DNA from: Paenibacillus bovis
GTDB lineage: Bacteria > Bacillota > Bacilli > Paenibacillales > Paenibacillaceae
Length of the DNA: 64,000 bases
Assembly: GCF_001421015.2 (NCBI RefSeq)
Contig: NZ_CP013023.1
Location: forward strand, 982,001 to 1,046,000
Direction: 5' to 3'
The first letter of the stretch is position 1. Each line of letters begins with the position of its first letter. The notes under the pieces were generated by a model. The model did no database searches and was not told the DNA's origin. It saw only the letters and a program-made list of their open reading frames with translations. Positions 1-8,803 of this stretch are shown here, piece after piece. The position numbers and the translations under genes were made by a program.

Positions 1-1170
1 TTGTCTTCCGCTTCTTCCACAATCACACTCACGTCAAACAGCAAAACCGTAGGCAGCACCAACGGAGTCAGCGTCAGCGATGTGAGCGATTATGGAGACG
101 GACGTGATCTGCAGGTGTCCTTTAACAAATCCGGCGATGAGAATCTGGTCAGCCAGTACCGCGTCCTGGTCGTCAAATCCGGCGACTCCAGCAACTTTAC
201 CCAGACCAAGGCTCAAAAGGTATCCAGCTCCAATTACACTTCGGTTAGCAAAAACGGCTCCAATCGTGTGATTGTGCTGTCTTCCGGAGCGCGTGATGTA
301 GATGGCGATCTGGTCAAAAATGGAGTGGCTTATCGGGTATTCGTCCTGAGCGTTGGCTCCGGAGATGCTTCCGATACGTACTCGCTGTCTTCCGCTTCCA
401 GTACTATTACACTGGGAGGCAGTACGGCAGCTGCGGTAGTAAATGGATTGGCTATCAGCAACAGCGGTGCGAACAGTAACCCGTCCGATGTGACGGTGAG
501 CTTTACGCCTGCCAACGATACCGGCATTTCCGAATACCGTATTATTGTAGTGCGCAATGATCAGAGTAGCGGTTTCAATCTGAGTACAGCCAATTCCGTA
601 TCTTCCGCCAACTATACACGTATCGCCAAAACAGCTTCCAAAGTCACCCAGGCACTGCCTGCAGGTACCAAGGACTACAATGGCAATGCGATTGATAAAA
701 ATGTAAGCTACCGTGTGTTTGTACTCACTGTAGCCGACGGTTCTGTACGTTCGGTCAATGCACTGTCCGGCGCTTCCAATGATTTTGTGATCGCCAACAA
801 GACAGTTGCGGCGCCGACCAATGTTACAGCCACTGCCGATAATAATGCAGGTGCTATCCGCGTAAACTTTAACCGCCCTTCTGACAGCTCGGCGATCGGC
901 TCCTATGCGGTAATGCTGGTGCCTGCTGCAAGTGCAGACAGCTTTACACTGGCCGATGCCAACCGTGTGAATAGTTCCCGTTACCAGACGGTGACCGGCT
1001 CCACATATAGCGAATGGGCATTCAGCACCTCCAACGTAGATGTAAATGGTGCATCGATTCGTCCAGGTGTAGCATACAAGGCATTTGTTCTGTCTGTAGC
1101 CAATGGACGGGATGCGACTGTCAATGCATTGTCTGTCGCTTCCCGCGAAGCACAGATGAATATCCAGTAA
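1..1170 (+). CDS. C-terminal part of a secreted repeat protein (fibronectin-III-like repeats)
   Basis: The reading frame is open from base 1, so this is the 3' end of a longer gene. At least three repeats of roughly 120-130 residues are visible. Each has a strand-like start (DVTVSF, IRVNF), an EYRI/SYAV core, a phrase around DxNGxxI, then SYRVFVL or AYKAFVLSVA and a closing LSxAS. Ser, Asn and Val are enriched and there are no cysteines, which is typical of exported wall or surface proteins. The repeat pattern recalls beta-sandwich fibronectin-III-like modules, but I cannot assign a Pfam family. No LPXTG motif or membrane anchor is present at the C terminus, which ends right after the last repeat. 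A terminator follows at about 60 bases. The upstream part (signal peptide, possible catalytic or SLH domains) is outside the window. Confidence 0.75.
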   Translation: MSSASSTITLTSNSKTVGSTNGVSVSDVSDYGDGRDLQVSFNKSGDENLVSQYRVLVVKSGDSSNFTQTKAQKVSSSNYTSVSKNGSNRVIVLSSGARDVDGDLVKNGVAYRVFVLSVGSGDASDTYSLSSASSTITLGGSTAAAVVNGLAISNSGANSNPSDVTVSFTPANDTGISEYRIIVVRNDQSSGFNLSTANSVSSANYTRIAKTASKVTQALPAGTKDYNGNAIDKNVSYRVFVLTVADGSVRSVNALSGASNDFVIANKTVAAPTNVTATADNNAGAIRVNFNRPSDSSAIGSYAVMLVPAASADSFTLADANRVNSSRYQTVTGSTYSEWAFSTSNVDVNGASIRPGVAYKAFVLSVANGRDATVNALSVASREAQMNIQ

Positions 1171-1512
1171 TTCGATAAAAGTACGGCAATAGTATTGTAA
1201 AAGCTTGGCGCGATAGTATTCTGCCTATTTCTAAAGCCCTTTCCGGTTCGACAATCGGAGAGGGCTTTTTGAATGTGCAGCTTCAGGTCTGCTGCTCCCA
1301 GGTTACTAGGAGGAGTCTCTTGTCCTGGGCTGTTGTGATGAATCTGCTGCTCCGGGACTGCTATGATGAATCTACTGTATTCTACTGACTGCTATAAAAG
1401 AACCCACAACACAGCTCGCTGTATACGAATTTGACGGATATCCGGGTAAAAGGGGTAAGATGAAAGAGAACTATCCTATCTTATGCCGAAGATGGCGGAA
1501 AGAGGCAGTGCA
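1171..1512. other. Intergenic, 342 bases, with a degenerate direct repeat
   Basis: Beyond the terminator, two imperfect copies of a GGGCTG-TTGTGATGAATCTGCTG-like unit occur at about 1327-1349 and 1354-1377, and parts recur at 1380-1395. No coding sequence or convincing promoter was recognised. Confidence 0.4.
1233..1271 (+). terminator. Intrinsic terminator after the repeat protein
   Basis: Arms AAAGCCCTTTCCG (1233-1245) and CGGAGAGGGCTTT (1256-1268) pair with one mismatch around a 10-base loop, and a T run follows. Confidence 0.85.
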
Positions 1513-2493
1513 ATGGATTATGTGAAGCTTGGACATACAGGACTGGATGTATCCCGGATCTGCCTGGGATGCATGAGTTACGGAATTCCGGATCGGGGAC
1601 CTCATCCGTGGACACTGAACGAAGAAGAGAGTCGGCCTTTTATCCGGCAGGCGCTGGATGCAGGCATCAACTTTTTTGATACAGCGAATGTGTATTCGGA
1701 TGGTACGAGTGAAGAGATTGTGGGCCGTGCGCTTCGGGATTTTGCCAATCGCGATGAAGTGGTGATTGCCACCAAGGTACATGGCAAAATGCGTCCAGGT
1801 CCTAATGGCGGCGGATTATCCCGCAAAGTGATCATGACGGAGATCGATAACAGTCTCAAGCGTCTCGGAACAGACTATGTGGATCTATATCAGATTCACC
1901 GCTGGGACCCGAATACACCGATTGAAGAAACACTCGAAGCGCTCCATGATGTGGTACGTGCCGGCAAGGCTCGCTATATTGGTGCTTCTTCCATGTATGC
2001 TTGGCAATTTATGAAGGCATTGGATATTTCCAAACGTAATGGCTGGGCTTCTTTTGTATCGATGCAGAATTATGTGAATTTATTATACCGGGAAGAAGAA
2101 CGCGAGATGCTGCCGCTCTGTAAAGCAGAAGGAATCGGTGTGATTCCATGGAGTCCACTGGCACGCGGCAGACTGACCCGTGACTGGGAAGCAGAGACGA
2201 CCCGTTCCGAAAGCGATACATTTGGTCAGGGATTATATGCGAATACTGCTGATGCCGATCGCCAGGTGGTAGAGCGTGTAGCGCAAATTGCAGAGCAGCG
2301 TGGTATTCCTCGGGCGCAGGTCGCACTGGCTTGGGTACTGCAAAAAGAACCAATCACCGCGCCAATCGTAGGTGCGACCAAACTGAATCATTTGGAGGAT
2401 GCAGTTGCCGCATTGGATGTTCAGCTGACTGCAGATGAGATTCGCCAGCTGGAAGAACCTTATGTACCGCATCCGGTTGTAGGATTCCAATAA
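1513..2493 (+). CDS. Aldo/keto reductase
   Basis: This is a NADPH-dependent aldo/keto reductase of about 326 residues. The start at 1513 is preferred over 1483 because the protein then begins MDYVKLGHTGLDVSRICLGCM, the normal beginning of this family, with a GA-rich site (AAAGAGGCAG) upstream. Family marks are FFDTANVYSDG (catalytic Asp and Tyr), ATKVHGKMR (catalytic Lys), YQIHRWD (catalytic His), SMQNYVN, IPWSPLARG and the cofactor-binding IVGATK near the end. It looks like the YajO/YakC branch of multimeric, barrel-type reductases acting on small aldehydes or ketones. The substrate cannot be told from sequence. It stands alone, with terminator-like hairpins on both sides. Confidence 0.9.
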   Translation: MDYVKLGHTGLDVSRICLGCMSYGIPDRGPHPWTLNEEESRPFIRQALDAGINFFDTANVYSDGTSEEIVGRALRDFANRDEVVIATKVHGKMRPGPNGGGLSRKVIMTEIDNSLKRLGTDYVDLYQIHRWDPNTPIEETLEALHDVVRAGKARYIGASSMYAWQFMKALDISKRNGWASFVSMQNYVNLLYREEEREMLPLCKAEGIGVIPWSPLARGRLTRDWEAETTRSESDTFGQGLYANTADADRQVVERVAQIAEQRGIPRAQVALAWVLQKEPITAPIVGATKLNHLEDAVAALDVQLTADEIRQLEEPYVPHPVVGFQ

Positions 2494-2554
2494 ATATAGT
2501 TTCGAGTGTTTTTATATTTTATAAATAAATATTCATCCTGTATTTCAATTCAAA

Positions 2555-2590
2555 CAAGCACGTTAGCGAATTATGCGCTTAACGTGCTTG
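2555..2590. terminator. Hairpin downstream of the aldo/keto reductase
   Basis: CAAGCACGTTA (2555-2565) pairs with TAACGTGCTTG (2580-2590), and an inner GCG/CGC pairing extends the stem. The following TTATTTATT is a weak T tract. It is probably the terminator of the reductase gene. The next 150 bases are strikingly T-rich. Confidence 0.65.
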
Positions 2591-2784
2591 TTATTTATTC
2601 CGTCCATTTATACAGAAGAGATAGTTCTTTATTGATCATTTTTTGTCGATCATTCTTTATTAGCTGTTCTTTGTTGGTTGCTTTTTATTGATTATTTTTT
2701 GCTTGTTATTCTTCGTTTGTCATTCTTTAATAGTAGTTCTCTACGTGTTCTTCATACCCGTTTGTACTCCAATTCTGCAGGCTG

Positions 2785-3900
2785 TCAGGCAATATGACGC
2801 GCGGTAATAATTTTATTTTTACCGGAACGTTTGGCCTGATACAGATAATTGTCTACTTGCTCAAATAGCTCTTCTTTGGTCAGCCCCGGTTCGCAGCTAT
2901 GCAGCCCCACACTAACCGTTACGGTCTGGTTGTTCAGCTCTTTCCAGCGCAGTCCGGATAGATGACTGCGTATATTCTCGACCAGCTCATACGCTTCATC
3001 AAAGTTCTTGTCCAGAATCAGCAGAGCGAATTCTTCACCGCCATATCGGGCAGCGATATCGCTTGAAGAAATATACTGCTGGATCACCTGGGATACAATG
3101 CCGAGCACCATATCTCCGACCCGGTGGCCGTACGTATCATTAATTTGCTTGAAATTATCGATATCCAGCAGAGCCAGATGCAGATCGGACCCCTGGCTGG
3201 CATAATCAAAGGCTGTATCATAATAATCGCGAAAAGAGATCTGATTGTACAAGTTGGTCAATCCGTCTGTCTTGGAGAGCTTGCTCATAATAGCATTACG
3301 AACGATCAGTTCCTGCTTGGCCTGCATCGTCTGCTGCAGATCACCCAGCAGTTCACGACCGCTTATCAGAATAATATGGGCAATAATCGTACCTGCCAGA
3401 ATAAATGAGGGAGTAGCGACAGCGTCAAAGGAGGATAGGAATTCACGGAAGTGTGCGTCACTCAGATATAGAGTTACAAACGTCACCATTTGCAGGATAG
3501 AAGAAAACCACAACAGTCGTTTTCTAAAAAAAATGACGGAAGAGAATATGGGCATCAGACAGAGCGCAGGAATAATGCGGATATCATAGTTGAGATAAAT
3601 AATCACCCACGTAATAAATGTGCTGGTAATAGACATGGCATAGAAAATAAAGTGCGGCTGCTGCCTGTGAATCCAATGTGTCCAGATAATCATACTGCTC
3701 ATCAGAATGACAGGAACCAGCAGGGTATGAATATAAAACTCATATTTGCTTATTGGATAATACAGAAATAAAAAACACCCTAACTGGGCGATAGTATGAA
3801 CAAAAACGACAAGCCAGTAGGAACGGATAAACTTGCTGATCCATTTGGATTGATTGCCCAGCTGTTCGGGATAATTATGGGGAAGCTCCAAAAATTTCAT
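2785..3900 (-). CDS. Membrane GGDEF protein (diguanylate cyclase) with degenerate I-site
   Basis: This 371-residue protein makes the second messenger c-di-GMP from two GTP. The N-terminal half (about residues 25-190) has six hydrophobic segments, in the manner of an integral-membrane sensor. A short linker helix then leads into a GGDEF domain starting at SKTDGLTNLYNQISF. The active site is RYGGEEFALL, with the substrate Asp/Asn in ALLDIDNFKQINDTYGH. The place of the RxxD inhibitory site, just before the active-site loop, reads SSSD, so the Arg is missing and product inhibition is probably lost. No EAL or HD-GYP partner is nearby. A weak promoter (TATAAT, complement of 3951-3956) lies upstream. 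The sensed signal is unknown. Confidence 0.92.
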   Translation of the reverse strand: MKFLELPHNYPEQLGNQSKWISKFIRSYWLVVFVHTIAQLGCFLFLYYPISKYEFYIHTLLVPVILMSSMIIWTHWIHRQQPHFIFYAMSITSTFITWVIIYLNYDIRIIPALCLMPIFSSVIFFRKRLLWFSSILQMVTFVTLYLSDAHFREFLSSFDAVATPSFILAGTIIAHIILISGRELLGDLQQTMQAKQELIVRNAIMSKLSKTDGLTNLYNQISFRDYYDTAFDYASQGSDLHLALLDIDNFKQINDTYGHRVGDMVLGIVSQVIQQYISSSDIAARYGGEEFALLILDKNFDEAYELVENIRSHLSGLRWKELNNQTVTVSVGLHSCEPGLTKEELFEQVDNYLYQAKRSGKNKIITARHIA

Positions 3901-4249
3901 AAAATCACCATACTGCCTGATTCAAATGTAGATTGCATATTAACCTAATTATTATAGATCATTAATTAGGCAGATTAAAAGGCAAGCATTACCAATCAAC
4001 GCTCAAATAAAAAAGTATATTCGTTAACAGCATCATGAAGAAACGAAAGAAGTAAATACCTGCTCCGCCGGTTCTCTGCAACCTTCTATATTATAGAAGA
4101 AGATAAATCGGTCATCTGTCCAATTCCAGTAGACCGGGTTTCACTTTGGTCAGGAGTGTTAAATATAATAAAGACAAGTCGATAAAAAGAAGCAGCCATT
4201 CTTCCCTAATGCACGTAACATCCAATATTCACTACAGGAGGCACAGATC
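3901..4249. other. Intergenic region between divergent genes
   Basis: It carries a minus-strand -10-like hexamer (complement of 3951-3956) for the GGDEF gene and an AGGAGGCACAG ribosome site just before the hydrolase. No other structure or small gene was recognised. Confidence 0.4.
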
Positions 4250-5131
4250 ATGACTACTTATACAACACCGCTGGAGATTGAACATCATACTGTAGCTACG
4301 AACGGGATCAACCTGCACGTTGCACAGGCAGGTCCGGTGGATGGACCACTCGTTATTTTACTGCATGGATTCCCCGAGTTCTGGCACGGCTGGATGAATC
4401 AGATCGAAGCATTGGTCGCCGAAGGATACCGGGTATGGGCTCCCGATCAGCGCGGATATAATCTGAGCGACAAGCCGCAGGGGATCGACTCCTATACACT
4501 GGATGTACTAGTGGATGATATTGCCGGGCTGATCCAATCATCCGGACATGCACAGGTAGATATGGTAGGGCATGACTGGGGAGCGATTGTACTGTGGAGA
4601 CTGTCGGAACGTTATCCGGAGCTGATCCGTCGCCAGGTGATTATGAATGTGCCGCATCCGGCAGTCATGATGGACTTTTTGAAAAGCCATGCCAAACAGA
4701 TGATGAAGAGTGCCTATGTATTCTTTTTCCAGATTCCCGATCTGCCCGAGAAAATTCTGGCGGCCAAGGATTGGAAGCGTCTGACCGGTATGCTGCAGCA
4801 GTCTGCCAATGAAGGAGCCTTTTCCGAAGAGGAGCTGGATCTATACCGTGCAGCCTGGTCTCAGCCGGGAGCCGATACAGCGATGCTTAACTGGTATCGT
4901 GCGCTGATGCAAAAAAGACCGGACATTTCCGATACAGCTATGATCACGGTACCGACACGTATGATCTGGGGTTCCAATGATCAGGCACTCAGCAAAGAAA
5001 TGTCTGATCTGAGTATCCGCAAATGCGAAAACGGAGAATTGATCCATTTGGACCACTGTACACACTGGCTTCACCATGAAGATCCAAAGCGCGTCAATAC
5101 ATTGATATTGCAGCATTTGAAGTACGATTAA
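4250..5131 (+). CDS. Alpha/beta hydrolase, epoxide-hydrolase type
   Basis: This is a 293-residue alpha/beta hydrolase of the epoxide hydrolase/haloalkane dehalogenase group. The oxyanion-hole motif is HGFPEFWHGW, the nucleophile elbow is VGHDWGA with Asp near residue 109 in place of Ser, the acid lies in MIWGSNDQAL, and the catalytic His is in LDHCTHWLHHE close to the C terminus. An Asp nucleophile with Trp following it fits soluble epoxide hydrolases. The cap region (about residues 140-225) has the tyrosines common in that group. The start is supported by AGGAGGCACAGATC upstream. The gene is monocistronic and the substrate is unknown. Confidence 0.88.
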   Translation: MTTYTTPLEIEHHTVATNGINLHVAQAGPVDGPLVILLHGFPEFWHGWMNQIEALVAEGYRVWAPDQRGYNLSDKPQGIDSYTLDVLVDDIAGLIQSSGHAQVDMVGHDWGAIVLWRLSERYPELIRRQVIMNVPHPAVMMDFLKSHAKQMMKSAYVFFFQIPDLPEKILAAKDWKRLTGMLQQSANEGAFSEEELDLYRAAWSQPGADTAMLNWYRALMQKRPDISDTAMITVPTRMIWGSNDQALSKEMSDLSIRKCENGELIHLDHCTHWLHHEDPKRVNTLILQHLKYD

Positions 5132-5171
5132 ACACAAAAAAAATAAAATTACAAAAATTACCTTATAGTCA

Positions 5172-5200
5172 TTGTTTTTATTCAGGTTATGGGTTATAAT
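5172..5200 (+). promoter_or_regulatory. Strong sigma-A promoter for the cold shock gene
   Basis: TTGTTT (5172-5177), a 17-base spacer and a perfect TATAAT (5195-5200). Transcription would begin near 5207, giving a leader of about 150 bases before the cold shock protein start. Confidence 0.8.
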
Positions 5201-5227
5201 AAGAATATCGAAATCGTGACCTGAACT

Positions 5228-5281
5228 CACATATTGTAGAGGGTTATTATTTTGAAGGTTTATAACCTTGTACAATATGTG
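5228..5281 (+). promoter_or_regulatory. Long leader hairpin upstream of the cold shock gene
   Basis: CACATATTGTA (5228-5238) pairs perfectly with TACAATATGTG (5271-5281). After one mismatch the stem continues as AGGGTTAT against ATAACCTT, for about 19 pairs around a 14-base loop. ATTTTTCTATTTTAT follows directly, so the element could act as an attenuator as well as a temperature-sensitive leader. Long structured leaders are a known trait of csp mRNAs. Confidence 0.7.
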
Positions 5282-5356
5282 ATTTTTCTATTTTATCGGA
5301 TGTATTTTCCTCTGAATAAAGAAGGTCATGTAAATTTAATTTTGGAGGTATTCCAC

Positions 5357-5557
5357 ATGCAAACAGGTACAGTAAAATGGTTTAACGCAGAAAAAGGTTT
5401 TGGTTTCATCGAGGTTGAAGGTGGCAACGATGTATTCGTTCACTTCTCCGCTATCCAAGGTGACGGCTTCAAAACTTTGGACGAAGGCCAACGCGTAGAA
5501 TTCAACGTAGTTGAAGGAAACCGTGGACCACAAGCTGAAAACGTTGTAAAACTGTAA
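5357..5557 (+). CDS. Cold shock protein, CspB/CspA family
   Basis: This is a 66-residue single cold-shock domain that binds single-stranded RNA and DNA and acts as an RNA chaperone. RNP1 is KGFGFIEV and RNP2 is VFVHFSAI; the protein starts [14 protein letters not shown], the family hallmark. The ATG at 5357 is chosen over the in-frame upstream start because TTTGGAGGTATTCCAC precedes it and the family begins here. It is expressed from its own promoter with a structured leader and closed by its own terminator. The adjacent YdjO-like gene suggests a cold-response neighbourhood. Confidence 0.97.
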   Translation: MQTGTVKWFNAEKGFGFIEVEGGNDVFVHFSAIQGDGFKTLDEGQRVEFNVVEGNRGPQAENVVKL

Positions 5558-5569
5558 TTCAGCTAAGAG

Positions 5570-5601
5570 ACGCCCTTAACGTTTGTTAAGGGTGTTTTTT
5601 T
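5570..5601 (+). terminator. Terminator of the cold shock gene
   Basis: ACGCCCTTAAC (5570-5580), a 4-base loop, GTTAAGGGTGT (5585-5595), then seven T. Confidence 0.92.
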
Positions 5602-5747
5602 ATTAAGCAAGCCCATGTATTTCCATGAGCTGGATGATACGGTATTTTTTACTGTTGTTATATTCTTTATCGGTAGTAACCCGTGTACATTGAATAGATG
5701 GCCGCAAATACTAGCGAAATATTGATCACGCTCTGGGAGGGGACTAC

Positions 5748-5972
5748 ATGTACTATTCACGGAAAAATCCACTGCAAGAAATTCCTACAGAAATGACGGA
5801 TATCTGGGTATGCACGGATTCGGAGTGCAACGGCTGGATGCGTAACGATTATGCACTCGCAGAAGAGCCGGTTTGTTCACAGTGCAAGTCACCTATGACC
5901 CGAGGCCAAAAAGAATTGCCTGTTCTGGATTATGCATATTCCAGCAAGGGTAAAGCTGCTAAAAAGAAATAA
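5748..5972 (+). CDS. YdjO-like cold-inducible zinc-ribbon protein
   Basis: This small protein of 74 residues matches the YdjO family, described as cold-inducible in Bacillus. It carries a likely zinc ribbon, CTDSEC (about residues 25-30) with CSQC (about 46-49). Around it are WMRNDYALAEEPVC and MTRGQKELPVL, which are conserved in the family. The C terminus is Lys-rich. The start follows GGGAGGGGACTAC. Its place right behind the cold shock gene fits a shared response, although a terminator separates the two. The molecular role is unknown. Confidence 0.85.
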   Translation: MYYSRKNPLQEIPTEMTDIWVCTDSECNGWMRNDYALAEEPVCSQCKSPMTRGQKELPVLDYAYSSKGKAAKKK

Positions 5973-6240
5973 TAGCCCAAGCACATAGGATTATATGAAC
6001 GTGCCACTTTATTGAGAGCATCTGAACAGGCTCCGGTAGGGTGGTTTTTTGTTTGTGTCCAGAAAGTATAATCCTTTACATAAAATTTACGCAAATCACT
6101 TTACAACGTGTACAGGTATTGTATGATATAGTTTGTTCCAATTGTTTGAGATCTATCCGACGGCATTTGATCGGATACAGATGATGAGTTCTTGATCGCA
6201 AGGCATGACCTATACCATATGAATAAGGTGACGAATACGA

Positions 6241-7269
6241 ATGAAACCAATTGATTTGCAATATAAGATGCCTGCCGAGTGGACAGCGCATGAACGTACC
6301 CTGTTATCCTGGCCGGTACAGGATTCCATGGTGTATCCGGATGATTACGAAAATGTATGCAAAGGCTACCAGGAGCTGGTTAGTGCCATTGCCGAGTTTG
6401 AGCCGGTTACACTGGTCGTAAATCCGGATGATCTGGAGAAAGTACAAGCTTTGTTCCAGGGACAAACCGTAGATTTCCTGCCACTGGAGCACAACGATGC
6501 ATGGCTGCGTGATAACGGACCGACCATTGTTGTGAATGAAGCTGGTGAACGTGCCGGTATCAACTGGGGATTTAATGCCTGGGGTGGGAAGTACGAGCCA
6601 TGGGATCTGGATGATGCTGTCGCACCGGCTGTACTGAAGCATCTCGGCCTGCGTCAATTTGATGCTCCGCTCGTGCTCGAAGGTGGATCGATCCATGTGG
6701 ATGGCGAAGGCACCATGCTGACGACCGAAGAATGTCTGTTGAATACCAACCGCAATCCGCAGCTGTCCCGTGAACAGATCGAACAGCATGTTAAGGATTT
6801 CACCAATGTAGAGCAGATTATCTGGCTGAATCGTGGTCTGGCTGGTGACGAGACCGATGGTCATGTTGACAATGTCGCTTGTTTTGCTGCGCCGGGTAAA
6901 GTCATTCTTCAAGTGTGCAATGATCCTGCCGATGATAATTATGAGATTACCCAGGAGAATCTGCGTATTCTCGCCGATGCGACCGACGCACGTGGACGCA
7001 AGCTGGAAGTGATCCAGATCGAACAGCCACCGCTGGTCATGTATGGCGAGCAGCGTCTGACACTGAGCTATTTGAATTTCTACTTTGTAAATGGCGGTAT
7101 TATTCTGCCGGTATTCGGTGGTACCGCTGAACAAGCAGACCGTAATGCGATCGAAGTACTGCAGCAGACTTTCCCGGATCGCAAGATTCGCACGATTGAC
7201 GGAATGGCAGTTATCCGCGAAGGCGGTAACGTGCACTGTACCACCCAGCAGATTCCTGCAGGCAAGTAA
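6241..7269 (+). CDS. aguA: Agmatine deiminase
   Basis: It hydrolyses agmatine to N-carbamoylputrescine and ammonia, the first step of the arginine-decarboxylase route to putrescine, in the cytosol. The protein has 342 residues, normal for the family, and begins MPAEWTAHERTLLSWP after a short lead. Guanidinium-group-modifying fold marks are NDAWLRDNGP (substrate Asp), GFNAWGGKY, LEGGSIHVDGEGT, GDETDGHVDN (catalytic His) and the catalytic Cys near residue 333 in GGNVHCTTQQIP. The next gene encodes the following enzyme, 146 bases downstream, so the two are probably cotranscribed. Confidence 0.96.
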   Translation: MKPIDLQYKMPAEWTAHERTLLSWPVQDSMVYPDDYENVCKGYQELVSAIAEFEPVTLVVNPDDLEKVQALFQGQTVDFLPLEHNDAWLRDNGPTIVVNEAGERAGINWGFNAWGGKYEPWDLDDAVAPAVLKHLGLRQFDAPLVLEGGSIHVDGEGTMLTTEECLLNTNRNPQLSREQIEQHVKDFTNVEQIIWLNRGLAGDETDGHVDNVACFAAPGKVILQVCNDPADDNYEITQENLRILADATDARGRKLEVIQIEQPPLVMYGEQRLTLSYLNFYFVNGGIILPVFGGTAEQADRNAIEVLQQTFPDRKIRTIDGMAVIREGGNVHCTTQQIPAGK

Positions 7270-7415
7270 GCGCCGGCAGATATTTACTAATTATAGACAA
7301 ATGTAACGGTATATATAGAAGCAATAGCTGTATAAATAGCAGTCAGCGGTAAGGTTATACCAAAGACAGCAGGTTACGAACGCAAATCCATTCCGGAAAG
7401 GATGAACCCCATATC

Positions 7416-8294
7416 ATGAGAAATGTAAAAGTAGCAGCTACACAAATGGGCTGTTCCTGGGATATCGACGAGAACATCCGCAAAGCAGACCGCCTCGTAC
7501 GCGAAGCAGCAGCACAGGGTGCGCAGATTATTTTGCTGCAGGAGCTGTTTGAGACGCCGTACTTCTGCCAAAAGGAAAAAGCAGAGTATTACCAGTATGC
7601 TACCGAACTGGAGCACAACAAAGCGATCAATCATTTCCGCGCAGTAGCCAAAGAACTGGATGTTGTGCTGCCAATCAGTTTTTATGAAAAGAAAAACTAT
7701 GCGCGTTATAACTCCCTGGCTGTGATCGATGCAGACGGCGAGATTCTGGGTCGCTACCGCAAAAGTCATATCCCGGATGGTCCGGGCTATGAGGAGAAGT
7801 TTTACTTTAACCCGGGAGATACCGGTTTCCAGGTATGGGATACCAAATATGCCAAAATCGGCGTAGGTATCTGCTGGGATCAATGGTATCCGGAAGCGGC
7901 ACGCTGCATGGCACTGATGGGGGCAGAGCTGCTGTTCTACCCGACAGCGATCGGCTCGGAGCCGCAGGATACGTCGATTGATTCCAAGGATCACTGGCAG
8001 GCATGTATGCTCGGCCATGCAGGCGCCAACCTGATTCCGGTTATCGCCTCCAATCGTATCGGCAAAGAAGAAGACGAAGACTCTTCGATCAATTTCTACG
8101 GTTCTTCCTTTATCGCTGGCCCACAGGGTAACAAAGTCCAGGAAGCGGATCGCAGCAGTGAAGGTGTGCTGGTAGCTGAATTTGATCTGGATCTGCTGGA
8201 GACCCAGCGTCTGGAGTGGGGGATTTTCCGCGACCGTCGTCCGGATCTGTACCAGATGATTGCTACGTATGACGGTGAACGCAGAATCAAGTAA
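7416..8294 (+). CDS. aguB: N-carbamoylputrescine amidase
   Basis: This nitrilase-family enzyme converts N-carbamoylputrescine to putrescine, CO2 and ammonia, completing the pathway begun by the gene upstream. The catalytic triad is visible: Glu in LQELFETPYF, Lys in RYRKSHIPDGPGY, and Cys in VGICWDQWYPE. The 292-residue length and the SHIPDGPGYEEKFYFNPGD signature are characteristic of AguB rather than generic nitrilases. The start follows AAAGGATGAACCCCAT. A bidirectional terminator lies about 130 bases downstream. Confidence 0.96.
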   Translation: MRNVKVAATQMGCSWDIDENIRKADRLVREAAAQGAQIILLQELFETPYFCQKEKAEYYQYATELEHNKAINHFRAVAKELDVVLPISFYEKKNYARYNSLAVIDADGEILGRYRKSHIPDGPGYEEKFYFNPGDTGFQVWDTKYAKIGVGICWDQWYPEAARCMALMGAELLFYPTAIGSEPQDTSIDSKDHWQACMLGHAGANLIPVIASNRIGKEEDEDSSINFYGSSFIAGPQGNKVQEADRSSEGVLVAEFDLDLLETQRLEWGIFRDRRPDLYQMIATYDGERRIK

Positions 8295-8426
8295 TCCGAT
8301 ATGACGATTGCCGGGACAGGAAGGATCGTTGCCTTCTTGATCATTCCGGTGTATCCGGGTGTTATTTGCAACAACGGATGATATAGCCATAGCAGATATA
8401 CAAAACACAAAGTAGCCAATATACAA

Positions 8427-8474
8427 AAACAGGCGGCAGATCATGATATACGATGATCTACCGCCTGTTTTATT
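8427..8474. terminator. Bidirectional terminator between aguB and the feo genes
   Basis: AAACAGGCGGCAGATCAT pairs with ATGATCTACCGCCTGTTT with one mismatch, flanked by A and T runs, so it can end both the plus-strand agu genes and the minus-strand feo operon. Confidence 0.9.
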
Positions 8475-8553
8475 TGGTTATCGGATATTCGGATCTATGG
8501 GTACAGGCTGATTAGTACATTATCCAGCTAATAGAAGAATAGCAGCATGCAGC

Positions 8554-8751
8554 TTATTCGACGGCTTGCTTGATACTGCTTAATTCAGGTTTGGTTATCG
8601 CAGGTGTCTCGGTTGTGCAGCAGCCTGCGCATGTTCGTGCTGCAGGACAGCTTGTACAGGCGCCCTGTTTGCTTTTTTGCCAGAATCGGTAAAACATCCA
8701 GCCTGTATACAGCAGGATAACCGGCAGCAGAATCCAATTGATCATATACAA
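8554..8751 (-). CDS. FeoB-associated Cys-rich membrane protein
   Basis: This 65-residue protein has one N-terminal membrane helix (INWILLPVILLYTGWMFYRFW) followed by a Cys-rich motif, ACTSCPAARTCAGCC. That is the standard layout of FeoB-associated Cys-rich membrane proteins, which are thought to help ferrous iron uptake, perhaps as a FeoC-like or metal-handing partner. It is the last gene of the feoA-feoB operon, about 50 bases after feoB, on the same strand. Confidence 0.9.
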   Translation of the reverse strand: MYMINWILLPVILLYTGWMFYRFWQKSKQGACTSCPAARTCAGCCTTETPAITKPELSSIKQAVE

Positions 8752-8803
8752 AACCTCTTTTCCTTTTGAATAGACATGCGAACATTACTGCTGGCAAAAA
8801 GTA

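Noticed and set aside
2640..2760. T-rich repetitive tract resembling a CRISPR or tandem repeat
   Set aside because: The units have no constant spacing or sequence; it is simple low-complexity DNA.
6304..7236. Long open frame on the minus strand (310 codons)
   Set aside because: It lies wholly antisense to aguA, which has a complete set of catalytic motifs, and the frame has no recognisable domain.
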